Origin: JBBSEX01 sp038239345
GTDB lineage: Bacteria > Acidobacteriota > Terriglobia > Bryobacterales > Bryobacteraceae
Direction: 5' to 3'
Assembly (NCBI GenBank): GCA_038239345.1
Contig: JBBSEX010000018.1
Location: 47,035-111,034, forward strand
Length of the DNA: 64,000 nt
A program made the position numbers and the translations under genes. The notes beneath the pieces were generated by a model that worked only from the letters and a program-made list of their open reading frames with translations, ran no database searches and was not told the DNA's origin. Positions 51,425 through 59,169 of the stretch are shown here, one piece after another. Numbering within the stretch: position 1 is the stretch's first letter; every line of letters starts with the position of its first letter.

Positions 51425-51751
51425 TTGGAAGATCGACTGAAGGAGTTAATGCAAGAACTAGGAAACGCGATCAATGAATCGCTTTCCGACTCCGACCGGA
51501 TCGCCGCCGCCATCGGGGACATTAAGAGCGCCGGTTACGACGTGTTCTTGGTGCTTGAGGCCACGATCGGCTTCAATAAACGCGAGGATGGGGAAGACGG
51601 CGAGGCCGAAGAAGGCGAAATCGAAACTGTTGAATCCTCGGATTCCACGCCACCGAAGCGCCGCTTTGAATCTACTGGCAAAATTAAGCTCACCAGTCAG
51701 GACCAGAAGTTCCTGCGGGCCCTGAAGATCGCCATCGACGAAGAGAAGTAG
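51425..51751 (+). CDS. Small acidic hypothetical protein
   Basis: A 108-residue soluble protein with two ordered ends joined by an acidic linker (KREDGEDGEAEEGE). The N-terminal part RLKELMQELGNAINESLSDSDRIAAAIG (as LKELMQELGNAINES and DRIAAAIGDIK) is helical, and the C-terminal KIKLTSQDQKFLRALKIAI is basic-helical. The start is TTG 51425 with GGGGG 7 bases upstream. It is isolated and convergent with the glycosyltransferase gene. Function unknown. Confidence 0.65.
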   Translation: MEDRLKELMQELGNAINESLSDSDRIAAAIGDIKSAGYDVFLVLEATIGFNKREDGEDGEAEEGEIETVESSDSTPPKRRFESTGKIKLTSQDQKFLRALKIAIDEEK

Positions 51752-51769
51752 ATCCTCGAATTCCCTTTG

Positions 51770-52804
51770 CTAGCGCAGTAATTCCTGGTACACGGTCCAC
51801 GTTTCGCTAACCGCGCGATCCCACGAAAATTCTTGAGCCCGCAGCTTGCCCCGGCTACAAAGCGCCTCCCGTAAGGCTAAATCGGCCGTTAAACTGACAA
51901 GCCCCTCGGCTATCGCGTCCGTGTTCCTGGGATCCACCAGAAGAGCCGCGCCCCCGGCAATTTCCGGCAGCGCCGAACAATTCGACGTCAGCACCGGAAT
52001 ACCCTGCGCCATCGCTTCTAAGACCGGCATCCCAAAACCTTCATCCAGGGAAGGGAAGGCGAACACACTCGCTCGCGAATACAGCGCCCGTAATTCCTGG
52101 TCACTGACATAGCCCGGCATGCAAATTCGATCTCTCACCGGACTGCGATCCATCGCCCGCCTGGCATCCTCGGCGCCATATCCAGCGCTCCCCGCCAATA
52201 CCAGTTTCCAGGGAGCGGGAACCGTCGCGAAGGCCTCAACGAGCCGCGCCGAGTTCTTCCGGCGTTGCACGGCGCCCACTGCTAAGACGATCGGCTGGCG
52301 ATCATTTTCAGGGGTTGTCTGCGGTGTAGGAAAGCGGATTCCGTGGTGCACCACACGAATGCGAGAGCGTTCGACACCCAGCAGATCGCTGATCTGGCTC
52401 GCCGTAAAAGCGGAAACCGCGATGATCAAATCCGATCGCTTCACCGCCTCGCGAGCCTGCTTGGCGAAACGGGCGCGGAAATCCGCACTCGAATAGTCGC
52501 TGCTGAGGACGAAAAGATCGTGGAAAGTAGAGACGGCGCGCCGGTAATGCCGGGCGTCCAACCGTTGATTCAAACCGTGAAAGAGATCGGCTCGCGAGGG
52601 GAGCGCCGCTAGAAGCAGACGCCGGTGGGCGTTGGGTGGCAGCTTTCTGGAGAAGGATTTGCCGAACCGGTGCGAGCGGAAGGCGTAGGTAAAATTCGTA
52701 TCGGGATGTGCCTTGGCCAGCCCCAGCAGGATCTCCTGCGAGTAGATGCCGACTCCGGAAAGATTGTCGCCAACACTATAGGTGGCATCGAGCGCGATCC
52801 GCAC
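51770..52804 (-). CDS. Glycosyltransferase family 4 protein
   Basis: A 344-residue GT-B fold enzyme. It begins MRIALDATYSVGDNLSGVGIYSQ, typical of group 1 mannosyl/rhamnosyl transferases, includes VSTFHDLFVLS and VHHGIRFP, and the donor-sugar site PSLDEGFGMPVLEAMAQGIPV with the conserved E-x7-E. Donor and acceptor are unknown. It is the third gene of an operon after a sigma-54 activator and a REC-GGDEF protein, spaced by 30 bases, which hints at regulated surface glycan synthesis. Confidence 0.88.
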   Translation of the reverse strand: MRIALDATYSVGDNLSGVGIYSQEILLGLAKAHPDTNFTYAFRSHRFGKSFSRKLPPNAHRRLLLAALPSRADLFHGLNQRLDARHYRRAVSTFHDLFVLSSDYSSADFRARFAKQAREAVKRSDLIIAVSAFTASQISDLLGVERSRIRVVHHGIRFPTPQTTPENDRQPIVLAVGAVQRRKNSARLVEAFATVPAPWKLVLAGSAGYGAEDARRAMDRSPVRDRICMPGYVSDQELRALYSRASVFAFPSLDEGFGMPVLEAMAQGIPVLTSNCSALPEIAGGAALLVDPRNTDAIAEGLVSLTADLALREALCSRGKLRAQEFSWDRAVSETWTVYQELLR

Positions 52805-52834
52805 TGAGCGCTTATTGTCGCATAGGGGCGGCGA

Positions 52835-53701
52835 TCAACCGTTGACGGCGCGGGGCAGAGAATCGAAGCGGGGGATCGGGAAGACGGACATCCGGACGCG
52901 CGCTTCATTCGCCAGGCACTCCACGGTTACGGGAGTTTTGGGATCGAAGATCACGGTTCCGATGGCTAACCTTTGACGCATCGCCGCCAGCGGTAGCTTC
53001 AGCCCGCAATCGGGAATCAGAGCGCCAAACTGATCGCCGCTCAAACGCCCGAGCAATGCGTCTTCGCCCGTCCGGCGCAGTACTTCGGCCACTTCCATCA
53101 GCAGCAGGTCGCGTTCTTCCTCGCCGTGTAACACGATCAGCTCCGCGGTTTCCGCTGCTTCCATCACCAGCAGCGTCATGCGCCGGTTCCAGCGCGCGGC
53201 CAATCGCAGCTCCCGCCCAGCGGAATCGAAAAAGCTGCGCTCATTCAATAATCCGGTCAATGGATCGTGGCAGGATTCGCGCTGTAACGCGTCCACCAAT
53301 TTGTGCCGGGCAATGGCTCGAGAAATGGTTGTGGCAAGCACGTCGCAATCCAGCGCCGAACGGAAGCAGACATCCTGCGCGCCGTGCCGCAGCAGTCTCG
53401 CCACGGAGGATTCGTCTTGTTCATCGCTGATCACCACAATCGGTACGTCCGGTGCCTCGGCCCGTACTCTGACTATCGTGCGCAAGCCTTTGCTATCCGG
53501 TAGGTCGGGGTTCAGCAGAACGATATCCTGCCCCCCGGCCCGCAACACATCCAGCGCGTCATCCAGGCGGTCGATCCAGAATACGTCCACGCCTTGCCAG
53601 GTGCGCCACAGGGGACGCTCGCGGATTTCGGCCAACGCTTCTTGAACGAATTCGGCCTCTCTAATACTGGATTCCACCAGCAGGGCTCGGATGGGTTGCA
53701 C
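52835..53701 (-). CDS. Degenerate REC-GGDEF protein
   Basis: A 288-residue protein with an N-terminal receiver-like domain (1-125) and a C-terminal GGDEF-like domain (about 140-260). The phospho-acceptor position is Asn (N64 in IVLLNPDLPD), and the acidic pair near the start reads VESS. The diguanylate cyclase motif GGDEF is SGDQF within GRLSGDQFG. Both catalytic roles are therefore probably lost, leaving a binding or scaffold protein. It lies between a sigma-54 activator (32 bases upstream) and a glycosyltransferase (30 bases downstream). Confidence 0.82.
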   Translation of the reverse strand: MQPIRALLVESSIREAEFVQEALAEIRERPLWRTWQGVDVFWIDRLDDALDVLRAGGQDIVLLNPDLPDSKGLRTIVRVRAEAPDVPIVVISDEQDESSVARLLRHGAQDVCFRSALDCDVLATTISRAIARHKLVDALQRESCHDPLTGLLNERSFFDSAGRELRLAARWNRRMTLLVMEAAETAELIVLHGEEERDLLLMEVAEVLRRTGEDALLGRLSGDQFGALIPDCGLKLPLAAMRQRLAIGTVIFDPKTPVTVECLANEARVRMSVFPIPRFDSLPRAVNG

Positions 53702-53733
53702 GAGTAATAGTGGGCGGAATCGCCGGTTTTTCT

Positions 53734-54756
53734 CTAATCGGCGACGTCGTATTCTTTCAACTTGCGATACAGCGTGGTGCGCCCGATGCCGAGCAGATGC
53801 GCCGCCACCGCTCGATCGCCTTTCGTGTAGTCCAGCGCGCCGAGAATGGTCTCCCGCTCAATTTCCGCGAGCGGCCGTACCGGGGAATGGGGTTCGCAAG
53901 CCGCGGGCGCGATCGGCGGAAGAGCGGTTGGAATTGAGATCGCCTGCCCCCCGCTTGCTGCCGCCGCTACAGTAAAAGTGCCCCGTTGGATGGCCAAATG
54001 ATTCTGTACGGCAGACGGCAGATCGGGAACCTGAAGCAGCGGCCCGGAGTTCACCGCCACCATATGTTGAATGCAATTTTCCAGCTCCCGAACGTTGCCC
54101 GGCCAATCGTAGGCCAGGATGGCTTGGAGGGTTTCCTGAGTCATGCTGTGATTCTGGCCGTGCCGCGTCAGGAAATGAGCGATCAGCACACCCAGGTCTT
54201 CCTTGCGATCGCGAAGCGCCGGAAGCCGCAGCGTGACGACATTTAAGCGATAGAAGAGATCGCGGCGAAAAGTGCCTTTCTCAACTTCCTTGGCCAGGTC
54301 GCGATTGGTTGCGGCAATGATTCGGAAATCGGATTTCCTCTGCTGCAGCGATCCCACGGGCCGGAATTCTTTTTCTTGCAGAACACGCAAAAGTTTGGCT
54401 TGCAGATCGAGTGGCAATTCACCGATTTCGTCAAGGAAGGCCGTACCGCCATTGGCCGCCTCCAGCAATCCCAGCTTGCTTGTCGCCGCGCCGGTGAAGG
54501 CGCCCTTGACGTGGCCGAAGAGTTCGCTCTCCATCAACGGACCAACCAGTGAAGAGCAATCGACCGTGACGAAGGGGCCTACAGGATTTCCGCTATGAAT
54601 CGCCCGGGCGATTACTTCCTTGCCCGTACCTGTTTCGCCCAGTAATAAGACAGGCCAGCGGCTTCGGCCCAGCTTCTCCGCCATCCGCGCAATCTGTCGC
54701 AGGCGGGTAGTTTGCCCTATCAGAACATGTCGCGGTCCTTCGAAGTTGGAAGTCAT
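53734..54756 (-). CDS. Sigma-54 activator without receiver domain
   Basis: A 340-residue enhancer-binding protein that begins directly at the AAA+ domain: GETGTGKE Walker A, GHVKGAFTGA loop, GTAFLDEIG Walker B, FRRDLFYRLN region. A Pro/Ala-rich linker follows and a Fis-type HTH ends it (HLLGIGRTTLYRKLKEY). There is no REC, GAF or PAS sensor, so control may come from partner proteins such as the degenerate REC-GGDEF product encoded 32 bases downstream, or from expression. It is divergent from the M50 protease. Confidence 0.92.
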   Translation of the reverse strand: MTSNFEGPRHVLIGQTTRLRQIARMAEKLGRSRWPVLLLGETGTGKEVIARAIHSGNPVGPFVTVDCSSLVGPLMESELFGHVKGAFTGAATSKLGLLEAANGGTAFLDEIGELPLDLQAKLLRVLQEKEFRPVGSLQQRKSDFRIIAATNRDLAKEVEKGTFRRDLFYRLNVVTLRLPALRDRKEDLGVLIAHFLTRHGQNHSMTQETLQAILAYDWPGNVRELENCIQHMVAVNSGPLLQVPDLPSAVQNHLAIQRGTFTVAAAASGGQAISIPTALPPIAPAACEPHSPVRPLAEIERETILGALDYTKGDRAVAAHLLGIGRTTLYRKLKEYDVAD

Positions 54757-54826
54757 TGGTGCTGGCAGTGTAGTGCGCTCAAGTTGAGCAAATTCTCAAT
54801 GGAAATAAGATGTCATTTGGCGCATA

Positions 54827-54840
54827 GGCTATTCTTAAGC
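54827..54840 (+). promoter_or_regulatory. Weak sigma-54-type -24/-12 candidate before the M50 protease gene
   Basis: GG (54827-54828) and GC (54839-54840) are separated by exactly 10 bases, the spacing of sigma-54 promoters. The -24 reads AGGCTA and the -12 TTAAGCAT, both weaker than TGGCAC and TTGCA. The sigma-54 activator gene is divergent from this point, which adds some support. The predicted start near 54852 would leave a 12-base leader before ATG 54864. Confidence 0.25.
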
Positions 54841-54863
54841 ATCGCCCTTTCCACGGTCGAACC

Positions 54864-55574
54864 ATGACTTCAGAAACCCTTGCGCTCGGCCTTCTCCGCT
54901 ATGTTGTATTCCTGTTTTCAACGGTTTGTCATGAGGCTGCCCATGCGCTAGTGGCGAAATGGGGCGGCGATTTGACGGCCTTTCACGGCGGGCAGGTGAC
55001 GCTGAATCCCGTGCCTCACATCCGCCGCGAGCTATTTGGAATGGTCGTGGTTCCCCTGTTGACCATCGCCACGGGAAGCGGGATGATCGGCTGGGCTAGC
55101 GCTCCATATGATCCGCGTTGGCAGGTGCGCTATCCCCATCGAGCGGGATGGATGTCGCTTGCCGGGCCCGCGGCTAATTTCACCCTAGCCATCGTGGCGA
55201 TCGTACTCATGCGAATTGGGATCGCGGCGGGGTACTTTATAGTCCCGGACTACGTAAATGCCAGCACGCTAGTGAAGGCCGCGAGTTCCTCCGGAATCTC
55301 CGAGGGAATCGCTACTTTTGTAAGCATTTTGTTCTCTTTAAACGTCCTGCTCGGAACCCTCAACCTGTTTCCGGTGCCCCCATTGGACGGTCTCGGGGCC
55401 ATTGCGCTATTGATGCCAAATTCCCTGGCCGAACGCTTCGTTCTATGGAGCTTTTCGGTGCGGGCCTATTCTTTCATCGGAATCCTAATTGTTTGGCAGC
55501 TTTTCGGCAAACTGTACACGCCCCTATTCGTCGCATCGTTACGAGTTCTCTACCTCGGACTAGGCGTCCATTAA
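54864..55574 (+). CDS. M50 family (site-2 type) membrane metalloprotease
   Basis: A 236-residue polytopic protein. The zinc-binding HEAAH lies in STVCHEAAHALVAKWGG in the first membrane region, and the second ligand region is LFPVPPLDGLGAI with the conserved Asp-Gly. Six or so hydrophobic segments fit the compact M50 core. It would cleave a membrane protein within the bilayer. It has no PDZ domain. The gene is divergent from the sigma-54 activator operon over 107 bases. Confidence 0.87.
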   Translation: MTSETLALGLLRYVVFLFSTVCHEAAHALVAKWGGDLTAFHGGQVTLNPVPHIRRELFGMVVVPLLTIATGSGMIGWASAPYDPRWQVRYPHRAGWMSLAGPAANFTLAIVAIVLMRIGIAAGYFIVPDYVNASTLVKAASSSGISEGIATFVSILFSLNVLLGTLNLFPVPPLDGLGAIALLMPNSLAERFVLWSFSVRAYSFIGILIVWQLFGKLYTPLFVASLRVLYLGLGVH

Positions 55575-55709
55575 ATTCTGATGAATATCGCGAAATCGCC
55601 TCTCAGTGGGTGATTTTAGCCGATAAGTTCACTGGGGAAGAAACTTTCCTGGCGTACAATGTGTTCAGATAACTATCCGTGTCGGGGAAGTGTTTGGGTG
55701 AGCCAACCT

Positions 55710-57686
55710 ATGTGTCTAAAGATTGCATCAGCCGTGATTTTTGCGGCTTCCGGACTCCTGCTGGCTCAGTCGCCAGAACAGGCTCCCGCGAATTTTGCGG
55801 TTGAACAGAATCAGGCCCTTCAGGTCGAACATGCCGATTGTGCATTTTTCGGACCGGAGAAAGAGAAGTTTCTAACCGGCTTGGCCGTTCCACGTGATCG
55901 CTTTTTGCTCAGCAACCTGACGGGACAAGTGACCGGCATGTTGGGAGGCGCTCCAGCCGCAGCCAATGGGTCCGCATCTTTGCCGATCGTCCCGGGCGGC
56001 AGTCGCACCAATGCCGACCAAAAAACCATACCAGCAAATCTGATTGACAAATATCTGTTCGCCGCGATGAGCGCAGCCGGCGTTACGCCAGCCGCGAAAA
56101 CAACGGATTTCGAATTTATCCGCCGCGTGACTTTGGATTTGACGGGCCGCATCCCGGCTCCGGATCGTGTGATTAGCTTCGTGAGCGATCCAAATCCAAC
56201 CAAGCGCGCCGTGCTGATTGAAGAACTGCTGGCTAAGCCCGAGTTCATCGATAAGTGGACGGTCTATTTAGGCGATAAGCTCAAGAACGCGCAGAACCTG
56301 CCGTCGAGTGGCGTCAGCCGCTATTCCGAAGGCCGCAACGCATTCTACACATATATTAAGGACGCGGTGGCCACCAATAAGCCATACGATCAGATCGCCC
56401 GGGAAGTGATCTCCTCCCAAGGCGACAACAGCTTCGATCCAGCCCAGGGACAGATCAACTGGTACCCCGGTGGGATCGTAAACGGCGGCCCGGTGCAAGA
56501 CGTCTTTGATCAGCAAACCGCGAACATCGGCGAGACGTTTCTCGGGTTGGGCAATCTGAATTGTGTGCTCTGCCACAACGGCCGGGGGCATCTGGACCAG
56601 CTAAATTTATGGGGCGCCCACACTACCCGGTATCAAGCATGGCAAATGGCTTCGTTTGTTTCGCACACCTGGACGCGATCGGTTCCTTACCTGGTAAACG
56701 GAGTAGCTGTACCGAATTATCGCTATTACACCGTTACGGACGACACGAACTATAAGAACGATTACGCGCTGAATACAACTACGGGAAATCGACCTGCCCG
56801 GCAGCCTGTCAGCCCGAGCGAGAAGGCCATCGCTCCTGCTTATATCTTTAGCGGGCATACGCCGGCGAAGGGCCAGAACTATCGGACTTTTCTCGCCAAC
56901 GAAGTCACCGCCGATCCGCAGTTTGCCCGCGCCGCCGTCAATTATCTCTGGAAAGAATTCTTTGGCCGGGGCATTGTCACGCCGGAGAATCAATTCGATC
57001 TGGCCCGCCTGGATCCGAAAAATCCACCACCCGCGCCGTGGACGTTGCAGCCTTCGAATCCCGAATTGCTGGATGCGCTTGCCCAGGACTTCGCTGCCAA
57101 TGGCTTCGACATGAAACATCTGATGAAGCTGATCGCCAGCTCCAACGCCTATCAGCTTTCCTCGCGCTACAACGGGACTTGGAAGGCCGAGTGGGAACCG
57201 CTCTTTGCCCGCAAGCTGGTCAGGCGGCTGTGGGCTGAAGAAATTGTCGACAATATCGCCCAGTCCAGCAATATTCCCACCAGCTACAACGTGAACGGTT
57301 TCGGAAAATTCGCCTGGGCCATGCAGGCCCCCGAGCCGAACGTGATCGCCAACTCCTTCATTTCTGCCTTCCTCCCGGGCAATCGCGACGACCAGGAACG
57401 GCGCTCGGAAGGTGCGGTACAGCAGGCGCTAAATCTGATGAACGACAACACGGTGATGAGCCGGGTGAAATCCACCGCCGCCACCGGTTTGCTTGGCCGC
57501 GCCCTGGCTGGCACCACCGATGAACAGCTCATTAGTACTCTATTCTTGAACGTGCTCTCCCGCTATCCAACCGATGCTGAAAAGTCCGCCGCCCTGGCGA
57601 ACCTGAAGTCCGGCGACCGAACGCAGAAATCCATCGACCTGCTGTGGTCGCTGTACAACAAAGTGGACTTCATCTTTAATTACTAG
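55710..57686 (+). CDS. Secreted DUF1549/DUF1553 protein with CxxCH motif
   Basis: A 658-residue exported protein with a signal peptide (MCLKIASAVIFAASGLLLAQ). A DUF1549-like region (about 125-330) has DFEFIRRVTLDLTGRIP, a feature of planctomycete/acidobacterial proteins of this class, and a single haem-type CVLCH in LGNLNCVLCHNGRG. A DUF1553-like region (about 390-650) has NYLWKEFFGRGIV and RRLWAEEIVDNI. The DUF1501 gene starts 9 bases after the stop; this pairing is general in these phyla. Enzyme activity is unknown. ATG 55710 is chosen because the signal peptide follows; GTG and ATG options lie upstream. Confidence 0.87.
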   Translation: MCLKIASAVIFAASGLLLAQSPEQAPANFAVEQNQALQVEHADCAFFGPEKEKFLTGLAVPRDRFLLSNLTGQVTGMLGGAPAAANGSASLPIVPGGSRTNADQKTIPANLIDKYLFAAMSAAGVTPAAKTTDFEFIRRVTLDLTGRIPAPDRVISFVSDPNPTKRAVLIEELLAKPEFIDKWTVYLGDKLKNAQNLPSSGVSRYSEGRNAFYTYIKDAVATNKPYDQIAREVISSQGDNSFDPAQGQINWYPGGIVNGGPVQDVFDQQTANIGETFLGLGNLNCVLCHNGRGHLDQLNLWGAHTTRYQAWQMASFVSHTWTRSVPYLVNGVAVPNYRYYTVTDDTNYKNDYALNTTTGNRPARQPVSPSEKAIAPAYIFSGHTPAKGQNYRTFLANEVTADPQFARAAVNYLWKEFFGRGIVTPENQFDLARLDPKNPPPAPWTLQPSNPELLDALAQDFAANGFDMKHLMKLIASSNAYQLSSRYNGTWKAEWEPLFARKLVRRLWAEEIVDNIAQSSNIPTSYNVNGFGKFAWAMQAPEPNVIANSFISAFLPGNRDDQERRSEGAVQQALNLMNDNTVMSRVKSTAATGLLGRALAGTTDEQLISTLFLNVLSRYPTDAEKSAALANLKSGDRTQKSIDLLWSLYNKVDFIFNY

Positions 57687-57695
57687 GAGCCAGCC

Positions 57696-59105
57696 ATGAC
57701 GGGACAAGATAAATTCAATCGCTTCGCGGACACCAATCCGCACCATCACAAGACGTTCTTCAATCGCCCTCATTGGACTCGGCGTCACTTCTTCGAGTTG
57801 CTCGGCGCCGGCGTCACCGCCTCGTTCCTGCCCGCCGTGGCACCGGCGGCGGAGACGGCACCGGCTGCCTCGGTCACCACCATCAATCAAGCGAAGAACG
57901 TTATCTTTGTTCTCCTCGCCGGCGCTCCTAGCCACACCGACACATTCGATTTCAAGATGGTGAATGGCGTGACTCCGTCAGCCGTCAATCCCGAAATGGT
58001 AAACGGTATTCTCTGGCCCACCGCCATCCTGCCCAAACTTGGAAGCACGCTTTCCGACGTCTCGATTGTGCGCTCCATGCGCGCTTGGGCTTTGGTTCAT
58101 AGCCTCGCCCAGACCTGGACCCAGATTGGTCGAAACCCGGCTGCCGCCCTTGGCAATATCGCCCCCAACATCGGCAGCGTTGTTGCCTTGGAGATGACGC
58201 CGCAGCGCCTCCCCTCGCATGTCTTCCCAACGTTTCTTGCGCTGAATTCGAACGGCGCCGCCGGACCAGGCTACTTCCAGTCGCAATACGCTCCGTTCAA
58301 AACGTCGCCCTCTACCACCGGCCTCCCGAACACCACGAACACCGACGGCTCGGCCCGCGTCGACACCCGCTGGAGCTTGTTACATGAAATCGACGACCCG
58401 CTGCGCGTCAACTCGCCGATGGGCAAAGATTTTCAGGACATGGACCTGTTTTACTCGGCCGCCAAAGGGCTGATGTACAACCCGCAGGTAGATAAAGCGT
58501 TCAAGTACACGCCCACCGATAGCATGCGTTACGGGAACACCAGCTTCGGTAATGCCTGTCTGGTTGCCTCTCAGGTTTTGGCCGCGGACAACGGAACGCG
58601 CTTCGTGCAAATCACCCTCGGTGGCTGGGATATGCACCAGAACATTTACGGCGTCAATGGCGATCCTAAGATGGGCAACAACATTTTCACGCTGGGCAAC
58701 ACGCTCGATAACGGACTGGCTGCCTTGATTGCCGACCTGAAAGCCACCGGTCAATTCGATAACACTTTGATCGTCGCGGTGGGTGAGTTCGGACGCACGG
58801 TAGGTAAGCTTTCGGCGGCCGCCGGCCGCGATCACTTCTCCCAGCAATTTGCGCTATTCGCCGGAGGCGGAGTGAAAGGTGGTCAGGTTATCGGCAGCAC
58901 GAAGGCTGATGGATCGGCCACCGTCGATCCGGGCTGGTCCCGTCAGCGGGACATCAAGCCGGAAGATATCGAGGCCACTATTTACTCGGCGCTCGGGATC
59001 AATTGGACCACCGTCCGCAAGGACGACCCCTTCGGCCGCGGCTTCGAGTATGTCCCGAGCTCGGCTCAGGATATTTACGGACCCATCAACGAGCTCTGGG
59101 CGTAA
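57696..59105 (+). CDS. DUF1501 protein with Tat-like signal
   Basis: A 469-residue protein of the DUF1501 family, sulfatase-like in fold. The N-terminal WTRRHFFELLGAGVTASFL resembles a twin-arginine signal. Family segments are VIFVLLAGAPSHTDTFD, AWALVHSLAQTW, LGGWDMHQNIYG and VAVGEFGRTVGKLSAAAGRDH, the last with metal-site-like residues. It follows the DUF1549/DUF1553 gene after 9 bases and probably works with it outside the cytoplasm. Function is not established. Confidence 0.9.
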   Translation: MTGQDKFNRFADTNPHHHKTFFNRPHWTRRHFFELLGAGVTASFLPAVAPAAETAPAASVTTINQAKNVIFVLLAGAPSHTDTFDFKMVNGVTPSAVNPEMVNGILWPTAILPKLGSTLSDVSIVRSMRAWALVHSLAQTWTQIGRNPAAALGNIAPNIGSVVALEMTPQRLPSHVFPTFLALNSNGAAGPGYFQSQYAPFKTSPSTTGLPNTTNTDGSARVDTRWSLLHEIDDPLRVNSPMGKDFQDMDLFYSAAKGLMYNPQVDKAFKYTPTDSMRYGNTSFGNACLVASQVLAADNGTRFVQITLGGWDMHQNIYGVNGDPKMGNNIFTLGNTLDNGLAALIADLKATGQFDNTLIVAVGEFGRTVGKLSAAAGRDHFSQQFALFAGGGVKGGQVIGSTKADGSATVDPGWSRQRDIKPEDIEATIYSALGINWTTVRKDDPFGRGFEYVPSSAQDIYGPINELWA

Positions 59106-59107
59106 TC

Positions 59108-59137
59108 GAAAAAGCCGGGCCTTCGAAAAGCCCGGCT
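59108..59137 (-). terminator. Rho-independent terminator, best for the minus strand
   Basis: AGCCGGGC (59113-59120) pairs perfectly with GCCCGGCT (59130-59137) around a 9-base loop. On the minus strand the stem is followed directly by TTTTTC, so it ends transcription of the amidohydrolase-CIA30 gene that stops at 59170. On the plus strand it lies 7 bases after the DUF1501 stop and may act from both sides, though no U-tract follows there. Confidence 0.8.
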
Positions 59138-59169
59138 ACCCACGCTGTTGTTGCAGCGCTCACGAACTA

